Part shown: in pieces, positions 8,535-17,351 of the stretch
Layout: each line of letters starts with the position of its first letter
Position numbering within the stretch: position 1 is the first letter of the stretch
Assembly: GCA_002781365.1 (NCBI GenBank)
Contig: PETN01000100.1
Span: 1-36,197 of the forward strand
Direction: 5' to 3'
From: Sulfurimonas sp. CG01_land_8_20_14_3_00_36_23
GTDB lineage: Bacteria > Campylobacterota > Campylobacteria > Campylobacterales > Sulfurimonadaceae
Length of the DNA: 36,197 bases
The notes under the pieces: generated by a model
The model's input: only the letters and a program-made list of their open reading frames with translations
Databases searched by the model: none
What the model was told of the DNA's origin: nothing
Program-made: the position numbers and the translations under genes

Positions 8535-8789
8535 CTACTTTTTTAAATCTGTTATCTTTTCTATCTCATAAAGAGATTGTGTTATGTTGTCAAATTGAGT
8601 TGATACTACGGCTTGCGCGTCGCGTACACCCTCATTGTAAAAATGGTTTCCAATCTCTTTTGCAAAAAAATCTAAAAGAAACTCCGCTTCAAACTGACCA
8701 ATATCACTCTGAAGCTCATTTTGAAAATATTGTTTTATTTTATAGACAATATTCTCTGTTTCCTCTTTTGAAAATTTTATATCTGCCAT
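8535..8789 (-). CDS. DUF2164 family small protein
   Basis: 84-residue cytosolic protein with the DUF2164 signature in its middle: QFEAEFLLDFFAKEIGNHFYNEGVRDAQ, split here by the family features EAEFLLDFF and FYNEGVRDA. Function is not known. It lies 1 nt after the cysS stop and 4 nt before the methyltransferase start, so all three are one operon. Confidence 0.8.
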   Translation of the reverse strand: MADIKFSKEETENIVYKIKQYFQNELQSDIGQFEAEFLLDFFAKEIGNHFYNEGVRDAQAVVSTQFDNITQSLYEIEKITDLKK

Positions 8790-8790
8790 T

Positions 8791-10191
8791 TTAAACCCTC
8801 TCCCAAAATGTGCCTTGTGGTGTATCCATTATGCTCACTCCACATGCCAAAATCTCATCACGAAGTTTGTCTGAGCTTGCAAAATCTTTTACTTTTTTAG
8901 CTTCATCTCTTTGTCTTATAAGTGCGTCAATTTTTGCTTTTGTAGCTTCATCCAAACCAAACTGAAAATACTCAAATGGATTTTTAACACCAAAACCTAA
9001 AACTTCTTCTATGTAAGCAAGGTTTGCCATAGTCTCACGTTTAAGCTCTTTATGTTTACCTGCTGTGTCTAAAGTTTCGTTCGCACTGCTAATCATTTCA
9101 TCGATGAGCGCTAAGGCGGTGGATACATTCATGTCATCACTAAGAGCTTCTAAAAGCTTCTCTTTAAATGCTGTACTATCATTTCCACATGCCAAACCAA
9201 AGAGGCGTTTTTTGAGTCTGTAAATCTTGTCTAAGCGTTTTTTAGAAGCAGTTAAATCCTCTTCGTTGAAGTTAAAGTTACTTCTGTAGTGCGTACTCAA
9301 AAGGTAAAAGCGTAAAACCTCTCCATCGTACACTTTGAGGGCATCTTTTAAGAAAAAGCTGTTACCTAAAGATTTGCTCATTTTTTCGCCGTCTATGTTT
9401 ACAAAACCGTTATGCATCCAGTAGTTCGCCAGCGCGTGGTTTGTGCCACATCTTGTTTGTGCCGCTTCGTTTTCATGGTGAGGAAAGAGCAGGTCGGCTC
9501 CTCCACCGTGGATATCTACTGCATATTTATTACTTCCACATGCCAAATGTTTTTCAATCATCGCCGAACATTCCAGATGCCAACCTGGACGACCCGCACC
9601 AAAAGGAGAATCAAAAGTCAGACTGTTATCTTTTACACTTTTCCACATGGCAAAGTCAGCAGAGTTTTTCTTTGCAGAGGAACTCTCCACTCTGTTTTGT
9701 TTCTCATCTTCCTCTTGCACTCTTTTGGAGAGAGTGAGGTACTCGCTGTCGCTCGCAGTATCAAAATAGACATCGCCATCAGCAGTTCTATACGCATGCT
9801 TCGAGTCTATAAGTTTTTGAACAAGCTCAAACATAGCTTCAAGTGATTCGGTTGCTTTTGGCTCAATATCTGGACGGGCTACACCGATGGCCTCCATCTC
9901 TTTATGAAAAGCCTCTGTATAGAAGTCTGTAATCTCTTTTATATCTTTTTTTTGTTCCATCGCTTTTTTAATGATTTTGTCATCAATATCGGTGATGTTT
10001 CTAGCGTAGGTTACATCGAGTCCATTTGCTTTTAAAACACGAGTGAGCAAATCAAACACCAAAGCACTCTTGGCGTGCCCTAAATGCGCATCATCATAAA
10101 CAGTCGGACCACAAACATAAAGAGTGGCTTTGCCTTCTTCTTGGGGGATAAATTCTCTTTTTTCTTTTTTTACGGAGTCGTAAATAGTCAT
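8791..10191 (-). CDS. cysS: cysteinyl-tRNA synthetase
   Basis: Class I synthetase charging tRNA-Cys. The zinc ligand Cys27 is in YVCGPTVYD, the HIGH box appears as HLGH at 36-39, the second zinc site is in HLECSAM with HHENE further on, and KMSKS is at about 269-273. Length 466 is typical. First gene of cysS-DUF2164-methyltransferase, with an extended -10 promoter upstream. It carries three exact and one near copy of the dispersed 10-mer within about 815 bp, the highest density in any gene here; all exact copies read Ala-Cys-Gly. Confidence 0.97.
   Translation of the reverse strand: MTIYDSVKKEKREFIPQEEGKATLYVCGPTVYDDAHLGHAKSALVFDLLTRVLKANGLDVTYARNITDIDDKIIKKAMEQKKDIKEITDFYTEAFHKEMEAIGVARPDIEPKATESLEAMFELVQKLIDSKHAYRTADGDVYFDTASDSEYLTLSKRVQEEDEKQNRVESSSAKKNSADFAMWKSVKDNSLTFDSPFGAGRPGWHLECSAMIEKHLACGSNKYAVDIHGGGADLLFPHHENEAAQTRCGTNHALANYWMHNGFVNIDGEKMSKSLGNSFFLKDALKVYDGEVLRFYLLSTHYRSNFNFNEEDLTASKKRLDKIYRLKKRLFGLACGNDSTAFKEKLLEALSDDMNVSTALALIDEMISSANETLDTAGKHKELKRETMANLAYIEEVLGFGVKNPFEYFQFGLDEATKAKIDALIRQRDEAKKVKDFASSDKLRDEILACGVSIMDTPQGTFWERV
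8839..8848 (-). repeat. dispersed 10-mer, in cysS
   Basis: Exact copy read as Ala-Cys-Gly near the C-terminus (ILACGVS). Confidence 0.9.
9184..9193 (-). repeat. dispersed 10-mer, in cysS
   Basis: Exact copy read as Ala-Cys-Gly in GLACGND, with TT before and AAT after, matching the long consensus. Confidence 0.9.
9535..9544 (-). repeat. dispersed 10-mer, in cysS
   Basis: Exact copy read as Ala-Cys-Gly in HLACGSN. A one-mismatch copy (GCCATGTGGA, read Ala-Met-Trp-Lys) lies 100 bp away at 9642-9651. Confidence 0.9.
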
Positions 10192-10225
10192 ATAATTGTT
10201 CTCATTCGTATGTAATATAGGTGCG

Positions 10226-10231
10226 ATTATA
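10226..10231 (-). promoter_or_regulatory. extended -10 promoter of cysS
   Basis: Minus strand reads TGCTATAAT, an extended -10 (TGnTATAAT), 34 nt before the cysS start codon. Confidence 0.62.
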
Positions 10232-10279
10232 GCACATTACAAATATAGCTTTATTTGTATGGGCTTGGAGAGAAGTCTT

Positions 10280-10289
10280 GGCATGTGGA
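10280..10289 (+). repeat. dispersed 10-mer, intergenic
   Basis: Exact copy in the context GTCTTGGCATGTGGAAAT, in the gap between cysS and the decarboxylase operon. It is the last copy before a 6.15-kb motif-free stretch. Confidence 0.9.
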
Positions 10290-10342
10290 AATATCAATAG
10301 TAAAAATTTAAAATGCTCAGTAAGAATAAAAGTCTCTTGATG

Positions 10343-10353
10343 TAGAATAAAAT
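10343..10353 (+). promoter_or_regulatory. possible promoter of the decarboxylase-kinase-cyclase operon
   Basis: Two overlapping -10-like hexamers, TAGAAT and TAAAAT, lie about 50 nt before the ATG at 10402. The upstream gap holds nothing else that looks like a start site. AAAGGA precedes the start codon. Confidence 0.35.
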
Positions 10354-10401
10354 CGATAAGTCGGTTCTGAAAAGATTAGCAAAAGAGATAAAGGACGAAG
10401 T

Positions 10402-12009
10402 ATGAATACAAATTTAGTGAGTCTAAGCGGTGAATTGGAGAGTAAATGGTTTAAGATAGATGATAAAAAAATGTCTCTCAAAAAGAAAAAACGAGCTTTA
10501 TCGAAGCTATCTGATTATGAGTTTACGCAAGAGAAGACCTTTTTAGGCTATCAAATGACGGAATATTTAAATTATAAGAAGAACTATTCCAAGTATTTAA
10601 ATATCGCTATGAATAATGTCGGTGACCCTTTTGTCGGCGGGAATCTTACTTTAAATACAAAAGCTGTCGAAGTTGAAGTATTAAGATATTTTGCAAATCT
10701 TTGGAACAACAAAGATAGAGGCAATCCTCTAAAAAAAGATGATTTTTGGGGATATATAGTCTCTATGGGATGTACTGAAGCAAATATTTTTGCACTCCTT
10801 AGCGGAAGAGATTATTTGGAAGGAAAATACCTTTTAATAGATGATGAAAAGGCGCAAAAAGCCAAAAGATTAAGCGAAACATTGAAAGATGCGGAGTGCA
10901 GAATTAATCAACAACTAGCATCAAGTTACGGTACGATGAAAAGTACAAATGAAAATAAATTTAAACCCGTAGCATTTTACTCTCAAGATGCACACTACTC
11001 TATAGTAAAAGCTATGGAAGTGCTAAAAATAGCCACATTCAATAGTGAAGCAGCTACTCACGGATACACATGTCCCCTTACAAAAGAGGATTATCCGCAA
11101 GGCTTCTCAAAGGAGTATTTGGATGAGAATGGCTGGCCAAAAGAGGTGCCTTCAAAGGATGACGGTTCTATTTACATACCTGCACTTGTGAAACTGGTGG
11201 AGTTTTTTGCCAAAAAAGGGCATCCAATTTTGGTGAGTTTTAATTACGGAAGTACTTTTAAAGGTGCCTACGATAATGTAAAAGAGGCAATAGATGCGTT
11301 GGTGCCAATCTTAAAAAAATATGATTTATACACAAGAGAGATAGAGTATGCTGATGGCAAAACAGATATAAGAAACGGTTTTTGGTTTCATGTTGATGGA
11401 GCATTGGGCGCTGCATACATGCCTTATATAGAAGAGGCATTAAAGCAAAAGCTTATTAAAAAACCTACCAAAGATTATACATTTCCCGTGTTTGATTTTA
11501 GAATACCCGAAATTCATTCCATCGCAATGAGCGGACACAAATGGATAGGCTCTCCTTGGCCTACTGGTATCTATATGTCAAGGGTTAAGTATCAACTCAA
11601 GCCAGTTGATGACCCAATGTATATAGGTTCGCCTGATACAACATTCGCAGGTTCAAGAAATGCTTTTTCTCCTCTGATTCTTTGGGAATATCTTTCCAAT
11701 AAATCTTTTCAAGACCATGTACAAGAAACCGTCAAAGTTGAAGAGATGACACAATATGCCTATGAAAAGTTAAAATCCTTAGATAAAGATGACAAATGTT
11801 GGGTACAAAGAACACCTTTTTCTCTGACTATACGGATGAAAAAGCCAACTCAAGATATGATTTTTAAATATTCACTATCCACGGAAGAGCTTTATGTAAA
11901 TGGTAAAAAAAGAGAATATGCTCATATTTACATCATGAGGCACACTACAAAAAAATTGATAAATAAATATATTTCAGAGTTGAAAAAATCTCATTATTTT
12001 AAGGATTAA
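10402..12009 (+). CDS. group II PLP-dependent amino-acid decarboxylase
   Basis: Fold-type I pyridoxal phosphate enzyme of the glutamate/histidine/aromatic decarboxylase group. His330-x-Asp332 (FHVDGA) holds the cofactor ring and Lys380 in SGHKW is the Schiff-base lysine. The N-terminal stretch [10 protein letters not shown] resembles histidine-decarboxylase-like proteins, but at 535 residues it is much longer than the roughly 380-residue bacterial histidine decarboxylases, so the substrate is open. It is the first gene of an operon: the hybrid kinase starts 7 nt after its stop, with AAGGA overlapping the decarboxylase end. Pairing with a Cache-domain kinase suggests amine or amino-acid signalling, which is inference. 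No copy of the dispersed 10-mer. Confidence 0.82.
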   Translation: MNTNLVSLSGELESKWFKIDDKKMSLKKKKRALSKLSDYEFTQEKTFLGYQMTEYLNYKKNYSKYLNIAMNNVGDPFVGGNLTLNTKAVEVEVLRYFANLWNNKDRGNPLKKDDFWGYIVSMGCTEANIFALLSGRDYLEGKYLLIDDEKAQKAKRLSETLKDAECRINQQLASSYGTMKSTNENKFKPVAFYSQDAHYSIVKAMEVLKIATFNSEAATHGYTCPLTKEDYPQGFSKEYLDENGWPKEVPSKDDGSIYIPALVKLVEFFAKKGHPILVSFNYGSTFKGAYDNVKEAIDALVPILKKYDLYTREIEYADGKTDIRNGFWFHVDGALGAAYMPYIEEALKQKLIKKPTKDYTFPVFDFRIPEIHSIAMSGHKWIGSPWPTGIYMSRVKYQLKPVDDPMYIGSPDTTFAGSRNAFSPLILWEYLSNKSFQDHVQETVKVEEMTQYAYEKLKSLDKDDKCWVQRTPFSLTIRMKKPTQDMIFKYSLSTEELYVNGKKREYAHIYIMRHTTKKLINKYISELKKSHYFKD

Positions 12010-12016
12010 AATAGAT

Positions 12017-15000
12017 ATGGGCAAAGTACATAAGACGCTACTTCAGTTATTAAATAAAAATATTACGCTTGCTACACTGATTCCGATACTGAGTATATCT
12101 GTTTTACTGCTGGGTATCTACTATTTTATGGTGAACTATATTTCCGCGGAAAACGAAAAAAATATTATAAAAAATGCCAGAGAATCTTTACAGTATTCCG
12201 TAAATAGAGAATCAGCCATCATCAAAAACAAGATGAAGAGTATGGCTGATAGTCATCAAGCTCTTTTCTCCCAGATAGAATACTTTTACAACCATAGGGA
12301 TAAATATCAAGTCATAGACCCAAATGTAAAATATGCAAAAGATAAATATGGATTGTTCTACCAAACAAAAGATAGAGGCGGTGCAGATGCAATGTCTTTT
12401 CTATTTACAAAATTATCCCAAGAAGAGATTACAAGCTATTTAAATGAAACACAATGGTTTGATATTGCGTTAAAAAATGCACAAGAAGCACATGAAGCAG
12501 TTGTTGCTTCTTGGATTATAGATAGCGATGCGCTGATAAGATATTATCCATTTATAGAGCTACACAATTATATGTCGGATGTATCCAATTTTTTTGATTG
12601 GACTTTTTATTATGAAGCAGATTTAAATCACAACCCGACAAAAAAACCATTATGGAGTTCTATCTACTTAGACCCCGCTATGAATGGATGGATGACTTCG
12701 TATATCAGACCTATTTATGATAACAAAAATAATTTTAGAGGAGTTGTCGGGATTGATGTGCCTATTAAAAAATTAGCGCAAGAGGTATTATCAGAAAACA
12801 TACCTTTTGGCGGTGAAGTCTTTTTGAGTGATGACAAGGGCATGATTATCGCTATTTCCGATAAATTAAATCTTTTTTTAGATTTGGTAGAGCTTAAAAA
12901 GAATGATAAAAATGAGTTGGTAATACACGAGATTTTACAACCAAAAGAGCATAATCTTTTAACACAGCAAAATAAAAAAATATCTGAACAGTTTAAAAAT
13001 TATTTTTTACATGATATAAAAAGCGGAGAGTTCTCATTTAAACAAAAGAACTTCTTAGTTGAAAATAGAGATATAAAAGATACTAATTGGAAAGTGTTTT
13101 TCCTAATTGACAAAGACTCTATTATAAAAGACAGCCTTAGCATACAGAGGTTTTCAAAGAAAGTAGCATTATATGTATTTATTATTTTGGTATTTGCACT
13201 TGTACTGATACTCTATACCTTGTATAAAAACTCTATAAAATTATCAAAGTTTTTATCAAAGCCAATTGTTGAGTTGTCTGAAAACACTAAAAATATTGAT
13301 ATTTATGTAAAGCAAGAAAAAACTAATATCGAAGAGATAGATAATTTGCTTGAAAATTTTGACAACATGATAAATGAGGTTAAAAGCAATAGGGAGAACC
13401 TGGAAAGAACCGTACAAGAAAGAACACAAGAGTTGGAATCAGCCAAATTAAAGGCCGAAGAAACTACAAAAATCAAGTCAGAATTTTTAGCAAATATGAG
13501 CCATGAAATAAGAACTCCGATGAACGGAATCATTGGAATGTCTCATTTGGCACTACAAACACAGCTGAGTGAACAACAAAAAAACTACATTCAAAAGATA
13601 GATATAAGTGCTAAAAATTTATTGAATATTATCAATGATATTTTAGATTTTAGCAAAATAGAAGCTGGAAAACTAGAGATAGAAACGATAGAGTTTGACC
13701 TTTTTAAAATGATAGACAATGCTATAAATTTGATAGAATTGAAAGCTCATGAGAAAAAATTGGAGATCATAGTAAGTTACGGTTCCAACATGGGAAAAAA
13801 CTTTTTAGGAGACCCTCTGCGCTTATCTCAGGTGATTATAAATCTTTTGACTAACGCAGTAAAGTTCACCCAAGAGGGTGAAGTTGGGATTTATATCAAA
13901 AAGAGTTCACAAGATAGATTGCAATTTACAATCAAAGATACAGGGATTGGATTGACGCAAGAGGAGCAAGCAAAACTTTTTCAATCATTTTCACAAGCCG
14001 ATGGAAGCACTACGCGAAAATATGGTGGAACAGGTTTAGGACTCTCTATATCAAAACAGTTAATCGAACTAATGGACGGCAAAATTTGGGTAGAGAGTGA
14101 AAAAGGTAAAGGAAGCAGTTTTAGTTTTGAGATATCTCTCAAAGAGTTAGATACGGCGAAAAAAGAGTATATACAATTTAGCAATAAGAGAGCATTGGTG
14201 GTGGATGACAACCAAAGTTGGCATGAAATATTAAAGACATTACTTTCAAATTTTGGATTAAGCGTAGATGTTGTTTTTAGCGGTCATGAAGCCTTAGTAA
14301 AGGTAGATGAATGCAATAACAAATACGATATTATCTTTATGGATTGGCACATGCCGAATTTAGACGGTATAGAAACTACAAAGCTGATAAAACAAAAGTG
14401 TAAGTCGAAAGTCACTCCGCCTACGGTTATAATGGTCAGTGCATTCAGGCAAGATTCAATTATTCCTTTAGCAAAAGATGTTGGAATTAATATATTTTTA
14501 CAAAAACCTATTAATCCCTCAACTGTCAACGACATACTGTGTGATGTATTTCAAGGGGAACTAAAGAGCAGTTATTTAAACATGCAGACGCAAACGGCGC
14601 TACAACTCGATAAAAATGCATTGAAAAACAGTAGCATACTTTTGGTAGAAGACAACCAGACAAATCAAGAGATAGTTCTGGGACTTTTAGAAAATAGCGG
14701 TGCAGAGATAGAGATAGCTTCAAACGGGAAAGAAGCGGTTGATATGTTTAAGCAAAATCAAAATAAATACAACCTCATTCTTATGGATATTCAGATGCCG
14801 ATTATGGATGGATATGAAGCTTCAAAACTTATAAGAGAGATAGATAAAGATATCCCGATTATTGCACTCACTGCAAATGCTATGAAAGAGGATATTCAAA
14901 AAACAAAAAAAGCGGGTATGTGTGCGCACCTCAATAAACCGATAGAGATAGAGAAACTTTACGAACTGTTACATAAATATCTAAACAAAAAAGTAGAGCT

Positions 15001-15556
15001 AAGCGGCGATACAGCGACCGCTACTATCCCCAATTTTATAAACATAGACACCTCTTTGGGACTCCATTACATGGTAAATAATGAAAAACTCTACTTAAAG
15101 ATTTTAAATAGTTTTTATAACAGTTACAAAGAGTTAAATCTTGAAAATTTGAATGCTAAGGAGTTCAAAAATGTCATCCATACGCTCAAAGGACTCAGTG
15201 CAAATATAGGTGCTACAAATTTAAGCAACATAGCCAAAGAGATAGAAACTACACAAAATAAAAATCTATTTCCAAAATTTTATGAAGAGTTGCATAAAGT
15301 TTGTGATGAATTATCCAATGTACAAATTGTCGGTTCGGCGATTGAGACAGCAGATATTACAAAAGAAAAAAGAGATGAATTATTTGGTAGATTGGAAGAT
15401 GCGATATCTTCAAAAAGGCTAAGAAATATTCTTGTCGTTTTTGAAGAGTTAGAGGGTTATAATTTGGCTGATATTGATAAAGAGTTGGTTGTTACTGCAA
15501 AACAATTCATAGAGAAGAGAAAATATAAAGATGCTTTGGAGAGTTTAAATAAATGA
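12017..15556 (+). CDS. Cache-domain hybrid sensor histidine kinase
   Basis: 1179-residue membrane kinase with a complete phosphorelay. Order: transmembrane helix at about 17-40; periplasmic double-Cache-like sensor about 41-385; second helix about 386-405; HAMP-like linker and coiled coil to 485; HisKA with phospho-acceptor His496 in [11 protein letters not shown]; HATPase with N box [14 protein letters not shown] and GGTGLGLSI; receiver 1 with Asp776 (FMDWHMP); receiver 2 with Asp924 (LMDIQMP); HPt with His1055 (HTLKG). The Cache region [21 protein letters not shown] followed by GVVGIDVPI is typical of small-molecule sensing. The next gene, a REC-GGDEF protein, overlaps by ATGA and is the obvious final phospho-acceptor. 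Ligand unknown. Confidence 0.93.
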   Translation: MGKVHKTLLQLLNKNITLATLIPILSISVLLLGIYYFMVNYISAENEKNIIKNARESLQYSVNRESAIIKNKMKSMADSHQALFSQIEYFYNHRDKYQVIDPNVKYAKDKYGLFYQTKDRGGADAMSFLFTKLSQEEITSYLNETQWFDIALKNAQEAHEAVVASWIIDSDALIRYYPFIELHNYMSDVSNFFDWTFYYEADLNHNPTKKPLWSSIYLDPAMNGWMTSYIRPIYDNKNNFRGVVGIDVPIKKLAQEVLSENIPFGGEVFLSDDKGMIIAISDKLNLFLDLVELKKNDKNELVIHEILQPKEHNLLTQQNKKISEQFKNYFLHDIKSGEFSFKQKNFLVENRDIKDTNWKVFFLIDKDSIIKDSLSIQRFSKKVALYVFIILVFALVLILYTLYKNSIKLSKFLSKPIVELSENTKNIDIYVKQEKTNIEEIDNLLENFDNMINEVKSNRENLERTVQERTQELESAKLKAEETTKIKSEFLANMSHEIRTPMNGIIGMSHLALQTQLSEQQKNYIQKIDISAKNLLNIINDILDFSKIEAGKLEIETIEFDLFKMIDNAINLIELKAHEKKLEIIVSYGSNMGKNFLGDPLRLSQVIINLLTNAVKFTQEGEVGIYIKKSSQDRLQFTIKDTGIGLTQEEQAKLFQSFSQADGSTTRKYGGTGLGLSISKQLIELMDGKIWVESEKGKGSSFSFEISLKELDTAKKEYIQFSNKRALVVDDNQSWHEILKTLLSNFGLSVDVVFSGHEALVKVDECNNKYDIIFMDWHMPNLDGIETTKLIKQKCKSKVTPPTVIMVSAFRQDSIIPLAKDVGINIFLQKPINPSTVNDILCDVFQGELKSSYLNMQTQTALQLDKNALKNSSILLVEDNQTNQEIVLGLLENSGAEIEIASNGKEAVDMFKQNQNKYNLILMDIQMPIMDGYEASKLIREIDKDIPIIALTANAMKEDIQKTKKAGMCAHLNKPIEIEKLYELLHKYLNKKVELSGDTATATIPNFINIDTSLGLHYMVNNEKLYLKILNSFYNSYKELNLENLNAKEFKNVIHTLKGLSANIGATNLSNIAKEIETTQNKNLFPKFYEELHKVCDELSNVQIVGSAIETADITKEKRDELFGRLEDAISSKRLRNILVVFEELEGYNLADIDKELVVTAKQFIEKRKYKDALESLNK

Positions 15557-16428
15557 ACACTAAAACAATATTGATAGTGGATGATACAGTTGCAAATCTG
15601 GATATTTTAGCGGAATTACTTGCCGAATATGACCTTATTGATACTACAAGCGGTGTCGATGCACTAGAGATTGTAAATGAAGAAAAAGTAGATTTGATTT
15701 TGCTTGATATTATGATGCCAGAAATAGGTGGTTTTAAGGTGTGCGAGAGACTGAAATCAAACCCTTACACAAAAAATATACCCGTTATATTTCTTACGGC
15801 AAAAACAGATGAAGAGAGTATTGAAAAAGCATATGAAATCGGCGGCAGCGACTATATCACAAAACCTTTTAAACCAAAAGAGTTGTTAGCCAGAGTAAAA
15901 ATGCAACTTGATTTACAAAGTTTAATCCAAAATTTAGAGTACATGTCATCGTATGACTCTATGACAAATATTTATAACAGACGAAAGTTTTTTGAATTGG
16001 CAGAATATAGATTTATAAATGCGCGAGATGACTTGTTCGCTGTAATGATTGATATTGATACTTTTAAAAATATCAATGATACTTATGGTCACGATACAGG
16101 AGATGAAGTTATCAAAACCATCACAAAAATTATCCAAGAGATGTTGCCTCCAAAAAGCATATTTGGACGACTTGGAGGCGAAGAGTTCGCAATTGTGTGT
16201 AACCATAAAAATCAAACAGAACTCTTGAGCTTTATTGAATCGATACGAAAAAAGATAAATGAGATTTCGCTGGACTTTAACAATAAAACCATCCATTTTA
16301 CAATAAGTATCGGTGTTGCAAAGTATCAAGAAGAGTTTATGATGATAGATGACTTACTCAAAGAGGCAGATAAGTTACTCTATCAAGCAAAAGAGACAGG
16401 AAGAAATAAGACGATATTTAGAAAATAG
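15553..16428 (+). CDS. response regulator diguanylate cyclase (REC-GGDEF)
   Basis: Makes c-di-GMP when its receiver domain is phosphorylated. REC at 1-120 with DD at 10-11, Asp52 (LLLDIMMPE) and the conserved Lys in YITKPFKP. The GGDEF domain (about 130-291) keeps an active GGEEF at 208-212 and the metal-site [13 protein letters not shown]. The RxxD product-inhibition site expected five residues upstream is replaced by PPKS, so feedback inhibition is probably absent. The start overlaps the kinase stop (ATGA), placing it as the output of that phosphorelay. Confidence 0.93.
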   Translation: MNTKTILIVDDTVANLDILAELLAEYDLIDTTSGVDALEIVNEEKVDLILLDIMMPEIGGFKVCERLKSNPYTKNIPVIFLTAKTDEESIEKAYEIGGSDYITKPFKPKELLARVKMQLDLQSLIQNLEYMSSYDSMTNIYNRRKFFELAEYRFINARDDLFAVMIDIDTFKNINDTYGHDTGDEVIKTITKIIQEMLPPKSIFGRLGGEEFAIVCNHKNQTELLSFIESIRKKINEISLDFNNKTIHFTISIGVAKYQEEFMMIDDLLKEADKLLYQAKETGRNKTIFRK

Positions 16429-16439
16429 AGGCGTATCTT

Positions 16440-16449
16440 GGCATGTGGA
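16440..16449 (+). repeat. dispersed 10-mer, intergenic
   Basis: Exact copy in ATCTTGGCATGTGGAAAT, between the convergent 3' ends of the cyclase and ccdB genes. Its flanks match the 10280 copy over about 15 bases. Confidence 0.9.
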
Positions 16450-16458
16450 AATCTCTTT

Positions 16459-16764
16459 TTAAAAACCAGTTATCATAAAATCAACTGCCGAGATGATTTC
16501 GTCTCTTTTATCTCCCACCGAACAAACAGTAGAACCTAAGTTGTTTACGGATATACCTGCAAGTTCGGCTGTAGACATAGTTACTATTAACCCATTTATT
16601 TCAAATTGAGGATTTAGTATTTTTGCAGGTTTCATGTTTAAAACTAAAGGTACAACAACTCTGGTTGACAAGTTATTGAGTATGTCGTTTTGAATGTCTA
16701 ACAAAAAGGGAATCCCTTGCTTTGTTCTTATATTGAGATTTTCGTAAATATCAAATTGCGCCAT
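16459..16764 (-). CDS. ccdB: CcdB-family toxin
   Basis: 101-residue homologue of the F-plasmid gyrase poison. It follows CcdB along its length: QFDIYENLN at the start, LLDIQNDILNNL, RVVVPLVL, the middle QFEINGLIV, and the end DEIISAVDFMITGF against E. coli DIKNAINLMFWGI. The gyrase-contacting C-terminal Trp-Gly-Ile of F CcdB is Thr-Gly-Phe here, which might weaken or shift the target. Start overlaps the ccdA stop as TAATG, the standard antitoxin-first arrangement. Confidence 0.88.
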   Translation of the reverse strand: MAQFDIYENLNIRTKQGIPFLLDIQNDILNNLSTRVVVPLVLNMKPAKILNPQFEINGLIVTMSTAELAGISVNNLGSTVCSVGDKRDEIISAVDFMITGF

Positions 16765-17009
16765 TAAAAACTTCTTATCTCATCGCTAAATGTACCGCTT
16801 TTGGCAACTCTTTCGTTATAGCTATTAATGGAAGTTTTGTTTTGAGATGTCCATTTTTTTGCCTCTTGCTCTTTTATAAGTTCTATGAGTGTTTTTTCCA
16901 AAGAGTTAGAAATATTGATGTGAAGCTCTTTCGCTTTTTTAAGTAGGTCTGAATTTATACTAAGGTTGGTTGCTTTTTTCTTGGCATGTGGATTATAAAG
17001 TGCTGTCAT
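16764..17009 (-). CDS. ccdA: CcdA-family antitoxin
   Basis: 81-residue antitoxin. The N-terminal part KKATNLSINSDLLKKAKEL is the ribbon-helix-helix DNA-binding half, and the C-terminal half AKKW...SYNERVAKSGTFSDEIRSF is the CcdB-wrapping tail, close to E. coli GSFADENRDW. AGGAGA precedes the ATG at a good distance. The first ten codons contain an exact dispersed 10-mer, reading Asn-Pro-His-Ala-Lys, ahead of the conserved part. Expected to neutralise CcdB and repress the operon. Confidence 0.88.
   Translation of the reverse strand: MTALYNPHAKKKATNLSINSDLLKKAKELHINISNSLEKTLIELIKEQEAKKWTSQNKTSINSYNERVAKSGTFSDEIRSF
16983..16992 (+). repeat. dispersed 10-mer, in start of ccdA
   Basis: Exact copy; on the gene strand it reads Pro-His-Ala at codons 7-9 of the antitoxin. 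Confidence 0.9.
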
Positions 17010-17032
17010 TGGTATCTCCTATGCGTATAAAG

Positions 17033-17055
17033 TATGTGTATGATTATAACACATA
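17033..17055 (-). promoter_or_regulatory. ccdAB promoter with operator-like inverted repeat
   Basis: Minus strand carries an extended -10, TGTTATAAT (hexamer at 17043-17048), 34 nt before the ccdA ATG. It is bracketed by perfect 7-bp inverted arms TATGTGT (17033-17039) and ACACATA (17049-17055). Binding of a ribbon-helix-helix dimer there would block the promoter, as CcdA-CcdB does in known systems. Confidence 0.6.
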
Positions 17056-17154
17056 AAAATAGAAGAAATAGTTAATTGAACTCTCTGATTAAACAACAAA
17101 ATTTCAGAGCCAATTAGATAAAATAAAAGAACTAAAAAAAGAGTGAGAAATATT

Positions 17155-17259
17155 ATGCAACCAAGTTTTTTCGATTATGAGATGGAGTATCAAGGCGGTA
17201 AGAAGAGTACAAAGTTTCTAAGTGAGATGAAAGAACTTAGCATGTGGAAACTTTCATGA
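17155..17259 (+). pseudogene. N-terminal stub of an IS5-family transposase
   Basis: A 34-codon ORF, beginning MQPSFFDYEMEYQGGKKS and continuing TKFLSEMKEL, resembles the first 30 residues of IS5-group transposases (MQ-SF-D-E ... KKTRREKFLxEMDxLVPW). The match breaks exactly where a one-mismatch copy of the dispersed motif (AGCATGTGGAAA, 17240-17251) begins, and a stop follows four codons later. No inverted ends or DDE domain remain. Confidence 0.55.
17240..17249 (+). repeat. degenerate dispersed 10-mer (AGCATGTGGA)
   Basis: One mismatch at the first base, followed by AA as in the long consensus. It lies at the break point of the transposase stub. Confidence 0.6.
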
Positions 17260-17351
17260 CATCAAGGTGAAGCTCGTGTGTCAAAGCATAGTTTACGTGT
17301 GAAAATACAATAGCCATCTATTTTAGAAGCATCACATCCGACAGAGAGTCT

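Larger units (their letters stand above)
17010..17351. other. 342-bp gap with ccd promoter and transposase stub
   Basis: Between ccdA and the murJ 3' end. It holds the ccdAB promoter/operator, the IS5-like stub at 17155-17259 and about 90 bp of unassigned sequence at 17260-17351 with stops in all frames. Confidence 0.6.

Noticed and set aside
9412-9846. 144-codon + strand ORF over cysS
   Set aside because: Shadow frame of a well-identified gene with no start signal.
10277-16455. CTTGGCATGTGGAAAT at both sides of the decarboxylase block as transposon direct repeats
   Set aside because: The same sequence occurs many times elsewhere in the window in both orientations, so it is the dispersed motif and not a target-site duplication.
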